Made by a program: the position numbers and the translations under genes. From Aegicerativicinus sediminis (lineage in GTDB: Bacteria > Bacteroidota > Bacteroidia > Flavobacteriales > Flavobacteriaceae), in NCBI RefSeq assembly GCF_015476115.1, contig NZ_CP064295.1:552001-616000 (forward strand): a DNA stretch of 64,000 nt. Direction: 5' to 3'. This document shows positions 54,376 through 64,000 of the stretch, in pieces. The number at the start of each line of letters is the position of its first letter. Positions within the stretch are counted from its first letter, which is position 1. The notes below the pieces were generated by a model. It was not told the origin of the DNA, searched no databases, and was given only the letters and a program-made list of their open reading frames with translations.

Positions 54376-55296
54376 GTGATTAGACGGAAGTTTTTGAAAA
54401 ATGGGGTTTTGGCGATTTCAGCTAGTTCATTACTAGGCACCAAGGGATTCACCCAACCTAATCAAAATGAAAATAGCGATCCTTTTTCAATGGATTTTGC
54501 TCCTCACCCAAATATGTTTCAGCATTCTGCAGGCTCTAGTCTAATAGACCAAATTAAATTTATGGCTGATAAAGGTTTTCGTTCGTTCGAAGACAATGAT
54601 ATGGCCAAAAGATCAATTGACGACCAAAAAATCCTGGGCCAACTCCTTAATTCCCTTAAAATGCGAATGGGGGTATTTGTGGCTCATAAAATATATTGGA
54701 ATGAACCTACCCTTACCTCTGGAAAAAAAGAGTTTATTGATGAATTCTTAGCTAGCATTAAATCTTCTGTAGAAGTTGCAAAGCGATGTGGCGCTAGGTG
54801 GATGACTGTAGTTCCTGGACATTTAGACCTTGGTAAAGAAATGGGCCATCAGACGTCCAATGTAATAAGCATATTAAGAAGAGCCTGTGAAATTTTAGAG
54901 CCTCATAATTTGGTTATGGTATTAGAACCATTAAATTTTAGGGACCATCCAGGTATGTTTTTGAGCAAATCCTCTCAGGCATATGAAATTTGCAAAGCCG
55001 TTAATTCCCCTAGCTGCAAAATCCTCTTTGATATATACCACCAACAAATTACAGAAGGCAATTTAATCCCAAACATAGATTCCTATTGGGACGAAATTGC
55101 CTACTTTCAAATTGGTGATAACCCAGGTAGAAAAGAACCAACTACAGGTGAAATCAATTATTTAAATGTTTTTAAGCATATCCAAAATAAAGGATATAAA
55201 GGAATTCTAGGAATGGAACATGGAAATTCCATACCAAACCAAGAAGGCGAAAAACTTGTAATAAAGGCCTACCGAAACGTAAGCCAATTCAGTTAG
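54376..55296 (+). CDS. TIM-barrel (hydroxypyruvate-isomerase-like) protein with export signal
   Basis: 306 aa from a GTG start at 54376, 15 nt after the previous stop. The N-terminus IRRKFLKNGVLAISASSLLG is a twin-arginine-like signal (RRKFLK). The barrel has ARWMTVVPGHLDLG, NLVMVLEPLNFRDHPGM, CKILFDIYHQQ, IAYFQIGDNPGRKEP and GILGMEHGNS, the metal-binding pattern of the hydroxypyruvate isomerase group. It is the third gene of the GMC operon and is probably exported folded. It could act on the 3-keto product. Confidence 0.85.
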   Translation: MIRRKFLKNGVLAISASSLLGTKGFTQPNQNENSDPFSMDFAPHPNMFQHSAGSSLIDQIKFMADKGFRSFEDNDMAKRSIDDQKILGQLLNSLKMRMGVFVAHKIYWNEPTLTSGKKEFIDEFLASIKSSVEVAKRCGARWMTVVPGHLDLGKEMGHQTSNVISILRRACEILEPHNLVMVLEPLNFRDHPGMFLSKSSQAYEICKAVNSPSCKILFDIYHQQITEGNLIPNIDSYWDEIAYFQIGDNPGRKEPTTGEINYLNVFKHIQNKGYKGILGMEHGNSIPNQEGEKLVIKAYRNVSQFS

Positions 55297-55299
55297 GAT

Positions 55300-55818
55300 T
55301 TATTCAACAATAAATTTACCTCTCATCATTGCAAAGTGGCCTGGAAAACTGCAAAGAAATTCATATTCTCCTGGCTCAGATGGGGCAACAAATTCAACAT
55401 TGGTAGTTTGGCCACCACCAATTAAACCTGTATGTGCAAGAATTTCATTTTCACTTCCTGCTGGAATATAATCCGTATCTCTAGCTGTTGCAGCCCTGGC
55501 GGCAAAATCTTCCGGATTCACGCCTTGGTTTAGGATCACCACATTGTGACCCATAACTTGTTTATCCAATTTACCAATATGACGAAGGGTGATCTTTACT
55601 TTTTGACCGGCCTTTGCTCGTAATTCATTTTTGTTATACTTCATCATGTCATCACCAGTAATTGTTAAATCAGCAACATTAGGATCTGATTTTGAAGCAT
55701 TATCTTCAGTTTTTGTCTCTAGTTTAATAGAAGGTTTTTCTTCTTTTTTCTTGTCCTCACCACAGTTATAAAAAACTATAGAAATTAAGAAAAGGTAAAT
55801 AATGGCTCGAATTTTCAT
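55300..55818 (-). CDS. Azurin-type blue copper protein (lipoprotein)
   Basis: 172 aa from the ATG at 55818; the longer frame starts at a TTG and hides the signal. Lipoprotein signal MKIRAIIYLFLISIVFYNCGE, then an acidic linker and a cupredoxin domain. The type-1 copper ligands are all present: H91 (MGHNVVI), C156, H161 and M165 (CSFPGHFAMM), with the same spacing as in azurin. It is an electron carrier in the periplasm. It follows gapN on the same strand and converges, 3 nt apart, with the sugar-dehydrogenase operon. Confidence 0.92.
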   Translation of the reverse strand: MKIRAIIYLFLISIVFYNCGEDKKKEEKPSIKLETKTEDNASKSDPNVADLTITGDDMMKYNKNELRAKAGQKVKITLRHIGKLDKQVMGHNVVILNQGVNPEDFAARAATARDTDYIPAGSENEILAHTGLIGGGQTTNVEFVAPSEPGEYEFLCSFPGHFAMMRGKFIVE

Positions 55819-55873
55819 TGTAATTGAATTAGGATTGGAAGATAACAAAACCTCCCCAAATTATAAACCGGAA

Positions 55874-57466
55874 TTATAAAATATAATCTGTACTGATAAA
55901 ATTTGACTCCTTACTATCTAAAAGATTATTTAAGATAGCATTGTTGTATTCATTGTCCTTGGAAGCAACAAAGGTTCTAATAGAAAAAGAACGCAATGCA
56001 TCATGAACACTAAGAGTGGCTACGGCACTATCTTTTCTTCCTGTAAACGGATAGACATCTGGACCTCTTTGGCAGGAGCTATTTAAATTCACCCTGCACA
56101 CTAAATTTACCAAGGTATCAATAAGCGGAGCTAAGGTTTTAACATCCTTACCAAATAAACTAACCTGCTGGCCATAATTAGAATCGGCCATATCATCTAG
56201 CGGCTCGTCAATATCCTCAAAAGGAACAATCGGAATTACAGGGCCGAATTGCTCTTCCTGAAAAACTCGCATGTCTTTAGTAACGGGATATAAAACGGCA
56301 GGAAAAATAAAATTATCATATCTCTCACCACCTTTTTCATTCAATATTTTTGCCCCTTTTGCCAAAGCGTCATCAATTAATTCTTGGATATAATCGGATT
56401 TACCTGGTTCTGGAAGTGGTGTCAACTTTACGCCATCCTCCCAAGGATTTCCGAATTTCATCCCATCAACTGCCTTGGTAAAACGCTTATTAAATTCCTC
56501 TACAATATCATTATGAACATATAATATTTTTAGCGCTGTACATCGCTGCCCATTAAACGAAAGTGTGCCTGAAATACATTCACTAATAGCCAAATCCAAG
56601 TCTGCATCATTTAAGACGATTGCTGGATTTTTTGCCTCTAAACCTAGCACAAGTCGTAACCTATTACTTTTTGGATGGTTATTTTGGAGTGCATTAGCGG
56701 ATGTACTGTTACCAATTAAAGCCAAAACATCAACTCTACCGGTTTTCATTATCGGGGTAGCTACAGTTCTTCCCCTCCCATATAAAATATTCACCACACC
56801 TGGGGGAAAACTATTTCTAAATGCCTCTAAAAGAGGGGTCAATAATAGGACACCATGTTTTGCAGGTTTGAAAACTGCCGTATTACCCATCATTAAAGCT
56901 GGGATTAGTAGTGCAAAGGTCTCATTTAAAGGATAATTATAAGGACCCAAACATAACACCACACCTAATGGACCTCTACGGATATGTGCATAAACACCAT
57001 CTTCCTTTTCAAACTTAGCCGAATCTCGATCTATTTGTTTATACTCCTCTATAGTATCATAAATATAATCAACGGTTCTGTCAAATTCTTTTTGGGAATC
57101 AGGGAGGTTTTTTCCAATTTCCCACATCAACAATTTTACCACTTCTTCCCGTTTAGTTTTCATTTGCTCAACAAATCGCTGCATACAAGCTACCCTTTGC
57201 GCAACTTTCATAGTTGGCCATAAACCTTGCCCCTTAGCGTATGCATCACAAGCAGAATCCATAGCTTGAAGGGCCTCTGTTTCACCTAAGGTTGGAATTG
57301 TACCCAACAAAGTTGGGGCATAGTCCTCCGTGGAAGAAATTGTTGAATAAACTTCGGAAGTGGCTCCTTTCCACGGCACAAGCTCTCCATTTATTAAATA
57401 GGTGTCCTGTTCCACCAATTTTGTAATTCGATACGCTTCAGGAATTTCTTTAAAAGTGGTAGTCAT
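55874..57466 (-). CDS. gapN: NADP-dependent (non-phosphorylating) glyceraldehyde-3-phosphate dehydrogenase
   Basis: 530 aa of the aldehyde dehydrogenase superfamily, GAPN group. Motifs: [42 protein letters not shown] (catalytic Glu) and [11 protein letters not shown] (catalytic Cys), plus the substrate-contacting [17 protein letters not shown] near residue 455. It oxidises glyceraldehyde 3-phosphate directly to 3-phosphoglycerate and yields NADPH. It is 33 nt after ilvA, so it is probably part of the Ile/Val transcript, where NADPH is needed by IlvC. Confidence 0.88.
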   Translation of the reverse strand: MTTTFKEIPEAYRITKLVEQDTYLINGELVPWKGATSEVYSTISSTEDYAPTLLGTIPTLGETEALQAMDSACDAYAKGQGLWPTMKVAQRVACMQRFVEQMKTKREEVVKLLMWEIGKNLPDSQKEFDRTVDYIYDTIEEYKQIDRDSAKFEKEDGVYAHIRRGPLGVVLCLGPYNYPLNETFALLIPALMMGNTAVFKPAKHGVLLLTPLLEAFRNSFPPGVVNILYGRGRTVATPIMKTGRVDVLALIGNSTSANALQNNHPKSNRLRLVLGLEAKNPAIVLNDADLDLAISECISGTLSFNGQRCTALKILYVHNDIVEEFNKRFTKAVDGMKFGNPWEDGVKLTPLPEPGKSDYIQELIDDALAKGAKILNEKGGERYDNFIFPAVLYPVTKDMRVFQEEQFGPVIPIVPFEDIDEPLDDMADSNYGQQVSLFGKDVKTLAPLIDTLVNLVCRVNLNSSCQRGPDVYPFTGRKDSAVATLSVHDALRSFSIRTFVASKDNEYNNAILNNLLDSKESNFISTDYIL

Positions 57467-57499
57467 TTATGTGTTTTTTATTGGAATGCTTGGTTAGAT

Positions 57500-58762
57500 C
57501 TAAACCAGGAATTGGAATAACTCCGGTTTATCATTTAAATAATCTCCGAAAAAATTATGTTTTTTCATTCGGGTCATTAAAGGATGGAGATCGTCTGGCG
57601 ATCGTAATTCCACCCCTACAACTGCAGCACCATTTACTCGATTAGTTTTTTTTGTATACTCAAAATGTGTTATGTCGTCCGTAGGACCAAGGATGTCAAC
57701 AACAAACTCTCTTAGCGCACCCGCCCTTTGAGGAAACTTTACAATAAAATAATGTTTAAGGTTGCCATATAACAAGGCACGTTCCTTAATTTCAGGAGTC
57801 CGCGTAATATCATTATTACTTCCACTAACAACGCATACCACATTTTTACCTGCAATTTCGTCTTCAAATTTGTGCAGGGCGGCAATACTCAATGCCCCGG
57901 CAGGCTCAACTACGACAGCATCCCTATTGTAAAGATCGAGAATAACTTGACATATTTTCCCTTCATGAACGGTTATCATCCCGTCCAAATTCCTATCACA
58001 AATCGGAAATGTGAGTGCCCCAACTTTTTTAACCGCGGCACCGTCAACAAAATTCTCAATGCTTGCCAATTCCACCAAAGATTGCTTTTTGATGGATTCA
58101 GACATGGAAGGTGCCCCTAAGGGTTCAACCCCGATAATTTTTGTTTCTGGCGAGAGATGCTTAAATACAGTGGAAAGACCAGAAGCCAAACCACCACCAC
58201 CCACAGGGATAAACACATAATCAACAGGAAAATTTGCCTGCTCTAAAATTTCCAAACCAATAGTGGCCTGTCCTTCAATTACTTTTTCGTCATTAAAAGG
58301 ATGAATAAACGTTTTATTTAAACGTTTACATTCGCTGATTGCCGCATTGTAAGCATCATCATAAGTGTCTCCTTGCAATACAATATCGGTGTATTCTTCA
58401 CCAAACATCTTCACCTGTTCAATTTTTTGAACAGGTGTAGGTGTTGGCATATAAATAGTGCCTTTAATTTTCTTTAGTTTACATGAAAGCGCCACCCCTT
58501 GTGCATGATTACCGGCACTGGCGCATACAATTCCATTTTGAAGATCTTCAGGTGAAAGAGAGGAAATTTTATTAAAGGCTCCTCTAATTTTATAGGATCT
58601 TACCAATTGTAAATCTTCCCTTTTGAAATAAATATTGCTTTTGAAAGCTTTTGAATAATTTAAGTTAGGAGACAATGGCGTTTTCACAGCCACATCTTTT
58701 AAGCGTTCAGCAGCATCTTTAACAGCTTCAATTGTTGGAAGATACATTGTTTTTACATCCAT
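57500..58762 (-). CDS. ilvA: Threonine ammonia-lyase (biosynthetic)
   Basis: 420 aa. PLP lysine in RSYKIRGAFNK near residue 57, substrate-binding SAGNHAQGVAL near 80, the glycine loop PVGGGGLASGL near 186, and a single C-terminal ACT-like regulatory domain (about 335-420, KHYFIVKFPQRAGALREF). It deaminates threonine to 2-oxobutyrate for isoleucine. The short C-terminal domain is half of that in E. coli IlvA. It lies 5 nt behind ilvC, which fits the anabolic role. Confidence 0.94.
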   Translation of the reverse strand: MDVKTMYLPTIEAVKDAAERLKDVAVKTPLSPNLNYSKAFKSNIYFKREDLQLVRSYKIRGAFNKISSLSPEDLQNGIVCASAGNHAQGVALSCKLKKIKGTIYMPTPTPVQKIEQVKMFGEEYTDIVLQGDTYDDAYNAAISECKRLNKTFIHPFNDEKVIEGQATIGLEILEQANFPVDYVFIPVGGGGLASGLSTVFKHLSPETKIIGVEPLGAPSMSESIKKQSLVELASIENFVDGAAVKKVGALTFPICDRNLDGMITVHEGKICQVILDLYNRDAVVVEPAGALSIAALHKFEDEIAGKNVVCVVSGSNNDITRTPEIKERALLYGNLKHYFIVKFPQRAGALREFVVDILGPTDDITHFEYTKKTNRVNGAAVVGVELRSPDDLHPLMTRMKKHNFFGDYLNDKPELFQFLV

Positions 58763-58767
58763 TTATC

Positions 58768-60264
58768 TTATGCTAATACAGCCTCGGAATCGGCTGAAGT
58801 CTTTATTACCTTCATTGCTGTCATGGCAGATCTCAACTCCTTTCCAACTTCTTCAATTAGGTGAGTTCTAATTTCTTCATTTACATCAATTAAAGTTTTA
58901 TTATCTACTTCATTAGACTTGCTGAATTTCTTTCCGATTACATCTGTATCAATTTTAGCCATAAAGTCTTTCAACAAAGGCTTGGCAGCATGATCAAATA
59001 AGTAACATCCGTATTCAGCTGTATCAGAAATAACACGGTTCATTTCGTAAAGCTTTTTTCTCGCAACGGTATTGGCAATTAATGGCAATTCGTGAAGTGA
59101 TTCGTAATAAGCAGACTCTTCAATTATTCCAGATTCTACCATTGTTTCGAAGGCCAATTCTACTCCAGCTCTTACAAAGGCTACCATTAGAACGCCATGA
59201 TCGAAATATTCTTGCTCAGGAATGGATGGAGCAGCATCGGTCTTTTCAAAATCTGTCTCCGCAGTTGCAGCTCTCCATTTTAAAAGGTTCACATCATCAT
59301 TGCCCCAATCTTCCATCATCGTTGTTGAGAAATGGCCAGACATAATATCATCCATATGCTTTTGAAACAATGGCTTCAATATTTCTTTCAATTCTTCTGA
59401 AAGCTCGTATGCCTTAATTTTTGATGGGTTGTCCAAACGGTCCATCATATTTGTTATACCCCCATGCTTAAGGGCTTCTGTAATAGTTTCCCAACCGTAT
59501 TGAATCAATCTAGCTGCATATGGTTTGTCTATACCTTTTTCTGCCATCTTATCAAACAATAAAATTGAAGCGGTTTGAAGCACACCACATAAAATAGTTT
59601 GCTCACCCATTAAATCAGACTTCACCTCAGCAACGAATGAAGACTCTAACACACCAGCTCTATCACCACCAGTGGCTACTGCATAAGCCTTTGCTTGTTC
59701 AAGACCTTTTCCTTCTGGGTCATTTTCTGGGTGAACTGCAATTAGGGTTGGCACACCAAATCCTCTTTTGTATTCTTCCCTTACTTCCGTTCCAGGACAT
59801 TTTGGCGCAACCATTATTACGGTAAGATCTTTTCTAATTTGCGTACCTTCTTCCACAATATTAAAACCATGCGAATAAGAAAGTGTAGCCCCTTGTTTCA
59901 TCAATGGCATTACGGCCTTTATAACATCTGAGTGCTGTTTATCTGGTGTTAGGTTTAAAACCAAATCAGCCTCTGGAATCAATTCTTCATAAGTACCCAC
60001 CTCAAAATGGTTGGATGTTGCATTTTTATACGATGCACGTTTTTCTTCAATCGCAGCATTCCTTAAAGCGTATGAAATATCAAGACCTGAGTCTCTCATA
60101 TTAAGCCCTTGGTTCAATCCCTGCGCTCCACAGCCTACAATTACTATTTTCTTTCCTTCCAATGCTTTAACTCCTTCTGAAAATTCAGAGGACTCCATAA
60201 ATCGACATTTTGAAAGCTGATCTAATTGTTCTCTTAGTGTTAGTGTATTAAAATAATTTGCCAT
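58768..60264 (-). CDS. ilvC: Ketol-acid reductoisomerase (long, class II)
   Basis: 498 aa, the long form like E. coli IlvC (491 aa). NADPH-binding [31 protein letters not shown] near residue 35, the [11 protein letters not shown] segment, [21 protein letters not shown] near 150, and a duplicated C-terminal knotted domain with [15 protein letters not shown]. It isomerises and reduces acetolactate and acetohydroxybutyrate. It lies between ilvN and ilvA in the operon. Confidence 0.96.
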   Translation of the reverse strand: MANYFNTLTLREQLDQLSKCRFMESSEFSEGVKALEGKKIVIVGCGAQGLNQGLNMRDSGLDISYALRNAAIEEKRASYKNATSNHFEVGTYEELIPEADLVLNLTPDKQHSDVIKAVMPLMKQGATLSYSHGFNIVEEGTQIRKDLTVIMVAPKCPGTEVREEYKRGFGVPTLIAVHPENDPEGKGLEQAKAYAVATGGDRAGVLESSFVAEVKSDLMGEQTILCGVLQTASILLFDKMAEKGIDKPYAARLIQYGWETITEALKHGGITNMMDRLDNPSKIKAYELSEELKEILKPLFQKHMDDIMSGHFSTTMMEDWGNDDVNLLKWRAATAETDFEKTDAAPSIPEQEYFDHGVLMVAFVRAGVELAFETMVESGIIEESAYYESLHELPLIANTVARKKLYEMNRVISDTAEYGCYLFDHAAKPLLKDFMAKIDTDVIGKKFSKSNEVDNKTLIDVNEEIRTHLIEEVGKELRSAMTAMKVIKTSADSEAVLA

Positions 60265-60276
60265 TTTATATTTGGT

Positions 60277-60807
60277 TTATTGGTAAAATGCACTGAGCAT
60301 TTCAGTTATTTTCATTTCATCTTTTGTTATAGCAATTCTCCCGGACCGAACAAATTGCATAATTCCGTAATGTGATAAATCACGATAGAGTTGGTCTATT
60401 TCACTCTTTCTTCCAGACTTTTCAATTACAAAAAACTCCTTATTAGCAGTAACAATCCGGGCGCCATTATCTTTAATTAGATTTTGCACTTTTTGGTTTT
60501 CTAACAATACTGAGGATTTTATCTTTATCATACAAGATTCCTGATAAATGGTTTGCTCATCTGTATGATAATAAGCCTTTATCACCTCTACTTGTTTTTC
60601 AATTTGACCGATGATTTTTTTGATCTGCTCTTCGGTTACTTCAACCAAAATGGTAAATCTTGAAACCCCAGGTATTTCAGAAACTGAAGTATTAATACTT
60701 TCAATATTTATATGTCTTCTTTGAAAAATAGCAGAAATCCTATTTAATAGCCCTATGCTATTTTCGGTATAAACCGATACCGTAAATGGTTTTATCTCGT
60801 TATTCAT
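60277..60807 (-). CDS. ilvN: Acetolactate synthase small (regulatory) subunit
   Basis: 176 aa. N-terminal ACT domain with FTVSVYTENSIGLLNRISAIFQRRHINIESI and a second C-terminal ACT-like part (about 90-176). It binds valine and controls the large subunit. It lies 1 nt downstream of ilvB and 12 nt before ilvC. Confidence 0.95.
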   Translation of the reverse strand: MNNEIKPFTVSVYTENSIGLLNRISAIFQRRHINIESINTSVSEIPGVSRFTILVEVTEEQIKKIIGQIEKQVEVIKAYYHTDEQTIYQESCMIKIKSSVLLENQKVQNLIKDNGARIVTANKEFFVIEKSGRKSEIDQLYRDLSHYGIMQFVRSGRIAITKDEMKITEMLSAFYQ

Positions 60808-60808
60808 T

Positions 60809-62542
60809 TTACTCTAATCTAATATCTGAAACAGAAGCACCTGAAGGAATCATTGGAAAAACATTGTCTTCTTTTTCCACGGCTACCTCCAAAAAGTAAG
60901 GCCCTTCACATTCTATCATCTCTTTAACGGCAGCGGTTAAATCTTCGCGTTTAGTAACCTTTTGAGCTGGTATATGATAACCTTTGGCAATTGTAACAAA
61001 ATCTGGATTAATCATTTCAGTGGATGCATATCTCTTGTCAAAGAACAATTGTTGCCACTGTCTAACCATTCCTAAAAATTCATTGTTAAGCACCAATATC
61101 TTCACTGGAACTTTTGTTTGGAAGATTGTGCCCAACTCTTGAATTGTCATTTGATATCCACCGTCGCCAATAATTGCAACAACCTCTCTCTCTGGCGCAC
61201 CCATTTTGGCGCCTATAGCAGCAGGAAGAGCAAAGCCCATGGTCCCTAAACCTCCAGAAGTAATGTTGCTTTTTGAAACATTGAAATTCGCATACCTACA
61301 CGCAATCATTTGGTGTTGACCAACATCAGATACAATTGCAGCCATACCCCTGGTTTGAAGGTTAACTTCCTTCAGAACCTCCCCCATGGTTAACCCATCT
61401 TTTGTGGGGTATAAATCATGTTCAATAATTTTTTTGAATTCTATATCATACAGCCTTTGAAACTCTGCTCTCCAACCGTCATGAGAATTTTCATTAAGCA
61501 TCGGCATAATTTCACTAAGGGTAACTTTTACATCTCCCAGTACGGGAGTGTCAACCATAACATTCTTATTTACTTCAGCAGGATCAATTTCAAAGTGAAT
61601 AATCTTTGCCTGTTTAGCATAAGTTTGCAAATTCCCGGTAACACGGTCGTCAAAACGCATACCTATAGCAATAAGAACATCGCATTGGTTAGTGAGAAGG
61701 TTAGGCGCATAATTACCATGCATTCCTACCATTCCAACATTAAGAGGATGGGAGTTCGGTATTGCCGAAGCTCCTAATATAGTCCATGCTGATGGCAACC
61801 CTGCTTTTTCAATAAAAGCTTTAAATTCTTCTTCGGCTTTACCCAAAATTACTCCTTGCCCCCAAACAACCATTGGTTTTTTGGCTTTGTTAATTAATTC
61901 AGCTGCCTCTTTAAGGGATTTTTCATCTACTTTTGGATAAGGCTTATAGCTTCTAACTCCAGTGCATTTTTGATATTCAAAATCGAACTCCTCAAACTGG
62001 GCGTCTTTTGTAATATCAATCAATACGGGTCCAGGTCTTCCACTTTTAGCAATATAAAATGCCTTTGCGAAAACTTCTGGAATTTCTGAAGCCTTTGTAA
62101 TTTGATGATTCCACTTTGTTACAGGTGTTGAGATACCAACAATATCGGTTTCTTGAAACGCATCACTTCCTAATAGATGGGAAGCAACCTGCCCTGTAAT
62201 ACAAACGACAGGGGTACTATCAATTTGAGCATCGGCAATTCCGGTAACCAAATTGGTAGCACCAGGACCTGAGGTAGCCATAGCTACACCAACTTTTCCT
62301 GATATTCGCGCAAACCCTTGGGCAGCATGTACGGCTCCTTGCTCATGGCGCGTCAATACATGGTGTATCTTATCCTGATACTTATACAATTCATCATATA
62401 CTGGCATAATTGCTCCTCCTGGATACCCATAAAGGGTATTAACCCCTTCGGCGAGAAGACATCTAATTATAGCCTCGCTACCAGTAATTCTCTCAGACTT
62501 TACTGATTCGCTTTTCTCCTTTTTTAATGTTTGCGTATGCAT
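60809..62542 (-). CDS. ilvB: Acetolactate synthase large subunit
   Basis: 577 aa. ThDP-dependent enzyme: GYPGGAIMPVYDELY with the following HVLTRHEQGAVHAAQGFAR (catalytic Glu), GPGATNLVTGIADAQIDSTPVV, and the C-terminal cofactor site AIIGDGGYQMTIQELGTIFQ (GDG) with LVLNNEFLGMVRQWQ. It makes acetolactate and acetohydroxybutyrate. It lies 9 nt downstream of ilvD. Confidence 0.96.
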   Translation of the reverse strand: MHTQTLKKEKSESVKSERITGSEAIIRCLLAEGVNTLYGYPGGAIMPVYDELYKYQDKIHHVLTRHEQGAVHAAQGFARISGKVGVAMATSGPGATNLVTGIADAQIDSTPVVCITGQVASHLLGSDAFQETDIVGISTPVTKWNHQITKASEIPEVFAKAFYIAKSGRPGPVLIDITKDAQFEEFDFEYQKCTGVRSYKPYPKVDEKSLKEAAELINKAKKPMVVWGQGVILGKAEEEFKAFIEKAGLPSAWTILGASAIPNSHPLNVGMVGMHGNYAPNLLTNQCDVLIAIGMRFDDRVTGNLQTYAKQAKIIHFEIDPAEVNKNVMVDTPVLGDVKVTLSEIMPMLNENSHDGWRAEFQRLYDIEFKKIIEHDLYPTKDGLTMGEVLKEVNLQTRGMAAIVSDVGQHQMIACRYANFNVSKSNITSGGLGTMGFALPAAIGAKMGAPEREVVAIIGDGGYQMTIQELGTIFQTKVPVKILVLNNEFLGMVRQWQQLFFDKRYASTEMINPDFVTIAKGYHIPAQKVTKREDLTAAVKEMIECEGPYFLEVAVEKEDNVFPMIPSGASVSDIRLE

Positions 62543-62551
62543 AAAGTGATA

Positions 62552-64000
62552 TTAAAATTCATCAGTAACACAGCCTTTTGAAGCTGAGCTTACCGAACGT
62601 GCATATTTGTATAGTACACCCCTTTTAAACTTTAATTCAGGGGCTTTCCACTTAGACTTTCTTTCTTGTAAAACAGAATTTTCAACTAAAACACTGATTT
62701 CATTTTTTTCAGCATCAATAACGATGGTATCCCCATTTTCAACCAATGCAATAGCTCCTCCATCCTGAGCTTCAGGTGTAATATGTCCCACCACAAATCC
62801 ATGGGTACCACCTGAAAAACGTCCATCAGTAATTAGGGCAACTTCTTTACCTAGACCCGCACCCATAATCGCTGCAGTAGGCTTTAACATTTCAGGCATC
62901 CCCGGACCACCTTTTGGACCTTCATACCGTATTACTACAACATCCCCTTTTTCGACCATCCCATTTTTTATTCCGTCATTGGCTTCAAATTCGCTATTAA
63001 AGACTTTGGCTTTCCCTTCAAATCGAAGCCCTTCTTTTCCAGTAATTTTTGCCACACTACCTTCTTCCGCAAGGTTACCATATAACATCCTTAAATGGCC
63101 TGTCGGTTTAATAGGATTATCAATACTTTTTATTACATCTTGGTCTTTGGGCAAATCATCCACATCTAGAAGATTTTCAGCAAGGGATTTTCCCGTAACA
63201 GTTAGACAATCTCCATGTAGCAACCCTTTTCTTAAAAGATATTTTAAAACCGCTGGAATTCCACCAATGGCATGAACATCTTCCATTAAATATTGACCAC
63301 TAGGCTTTAAATCTGCCAAAAATGGTGTGTTATCACTAATTTTCTGGAAATCTGCCAGCGTAAAATCGATATTTGCAGCTCTTGCAATAGCCAAAAAGTG
63401 AAGAACCGCATTTGTGGAACCTCCTAAAATTGTCACTAGGCGAATAGCATTTTCCAAAGACTTTCTGGTAATGATATCCGATGGTTTGATGTCTTTTTCT
63501 AAAAGCAACCTCATTGCCTCACCAGCACGAATGGATTCTTTTAACTTCTCCTTACCGGTAGCCGGATTAGAAGAATTGAAAGGCAATGACATCCCAAGGG
63601 CTTCAATAGCAGACGCCATTGTGTTTGCTGTGTACATTCCACCACAAGCCCCTGCTCCGGGACAAGCTTTTTCAACGATATGCTGAAACTCGATCTCAGT
63701 CATCGTTCCAGCAACTTTACTTCCCCAGGCTTCAAAAGCAGAAACTACATCCAGTTTTTTTCCATTATGGCAACCAGAATCTATGGTCCCACCATATACC
63801 AAGATTGAAGGTCTATTTAATCTTATCATAGCCATTAATGCTCCAGGCATATTTTTATCACAGCCAACGACCGTAACCAACCCATCATAGCTCATAGCCT
63901 GAACTACAGTTTCCATTGAATCCGCGATGATATCCCTGGAAGGCAATGAATATCTCATTCCTGGCGTTCCCATAGAAATACCATCGCTTACTCCAATGGT
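62552..64000 (-). CDS. ilvD: Dihydroxy-acid dehydratase, partial (N-terminus outside window)
   Basis: 482 codons are in the window, out of about 560; the frame is open to the right edge (it reads [23 protein letters not shown]). Fe-S ligands are visible in [13 protein letters not shown] and [19 protein letters not shown], together with the carbamylated-Lys region outside the window or near the edge and the C-terminal [20 protein letters not shown] block. It dehydrates the dihydroxy-acid precursors of Ile and Val. It is first of the visible ilvDBNCA operon; any leader or promoter lies beyond the window. Confidence 0.97.
   Translation of the reverse strand, partial: TIGVSDGISMGTPGMRYSLPSRDIIADSMETVVQAMSYDGLVTVVGCDKNMPGALMAMIRLNRPSILVYGGTIDSGCHNGKKLDVVSAFEAWGSKVAGTMTEIEFQHIVEKACPGAGACGGMYTANTMASAIEALGMSLPFNSSNPATGKEKLKESIRAGEAMRLLLEKDIKPSDIITRKSLENAIRLVTILGGSTNAVLHFLAIARAANIDFTLADFQKISDNTPFLADLKPSGQYLMEDVHAIGGIPAVLKYLLRKGLLHGDCLTVTGKSLAENLLDVDDLPKDQDVIKSIDNPIKPTGHLRMLYGNLAEEGSVAKITGKEGLRFEGKAKVFNSEFEANDGIKNGMVEKGDVVVIRYEGPKGGPGMPEMLKPTAAIMGAGLGKEVALITDGRFSGGTHGFVVGHITPEAQDGGAIALVENGDTIVIDAEKNEISVLVENSVLQERKSKWKAPELKFKRGVLYKYARSVSSASKGCVTDEF

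Noticed and set aside
1-64000. CRISPR arrays, insertion sequences, prophage, tRNA or rRNA genes
   Set aside because: No regularly spaced repeats, transposase or integrase motifs, or cloverleaf sequences were found; intergenic gaps are short and the genes are core metabolism.

Overview
The window is an AT-rich chromosomal segment of a member of the Bacteroidota, most probably a Flavobacteriaceae species. The evidence is a gldA gliding-motility ATPase, an argF'-type transcarbamylase in the arginine operon, a split metH, a sulfite reductase carrying a HEPN domain, many short lipoproteins with a Cys lipobox, and -7 promoter boxes of the Bacteroidota type (TAnnTTTG). It is a dense housekeeping region dominated by amino-acid biosynthesis. 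I see no insertion sequence, prophage, CRISPR array, tRNA or rRNA.

Layout. 1-4501 (minus): rlmN fragment, then rsgA-dtd-mazG-like-aroA-queA. 4592-8709 (minus): a complete Phe/Tyr operon, pheA - aminotransferase - tyrA - DAHP synthase/chorismate mutase. It ends in a strong terminator and starts with what looks like a classical transcription attenuator: a 24-residue leader peptide with eight consecutive aromatic residues, an antiterminator segment and a terminator hairpin abutting the pheA start codon. 8810-12526: gldA (plus), then a head-GIN lipoprotein, a PagL-like protein and metF (minus). 12566-26874 (minus): methionine, cysteine and sulfur assimilation. It holds metH in two genes behind a SAM-I riboswitch, cysE-cysM, a sulfite-reductase operon (cysH, sir-HEPN, cobA, met8-like, ferredoxin-NADP reductase), an Rrf2 regulator, metZ behind a second SAM-I riboswitch, and a helical protein of unknown function.

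27025-31405 (plus): leuACDB with terminator. 31404-34727 (minus): a four-part phosphorelay (Hpt, LytTR response regulator, TPR-hybrid histidine kinase). 34981-36689 (plus): an unknown lipoprotein and a polyphosphate glucokinase. 36690-45690 (minus): the whole arginine pathway in one operon (GNAT, argG, argC, proC, argD, argF', argB, argE', argH), preceded by a 45-codon membrane microprotein ORF.

45901-55296: a divergent sugar-oxidation island. The minus strand has two DUF1080 lipoproteins, two TIM-barrel isomerase/epimerase proteins, a Gfo/Idh/MocA dehydrogenase and an NupG-like permease. The plus strand has a GMC flavoprotein, a Tat-signalled gluconate-dehydrogenase-subunit-3 protein and another TIM-barrel protein. 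This composition fits oxidation of glycosides to 3-keto-glycosides, then cleavage and uptake. 55300-64000 (minus): azurin, gapN, and the isoleucine/valine operon ilvD-ilvB-ilvN-ilvC-ilvA (ilvD runs off the window).

The best candidates for undescribed biology are the aromatic leader-peptide attenuator, the HEPN-fused reductase in a locus lacking sulfate-activation genes, the 3-keto-glycoside island with a possible azurin electron acceptor and a LacI-type operator, and the small ORF with a hairpin over its Arg codons ahead of the arginine operon.
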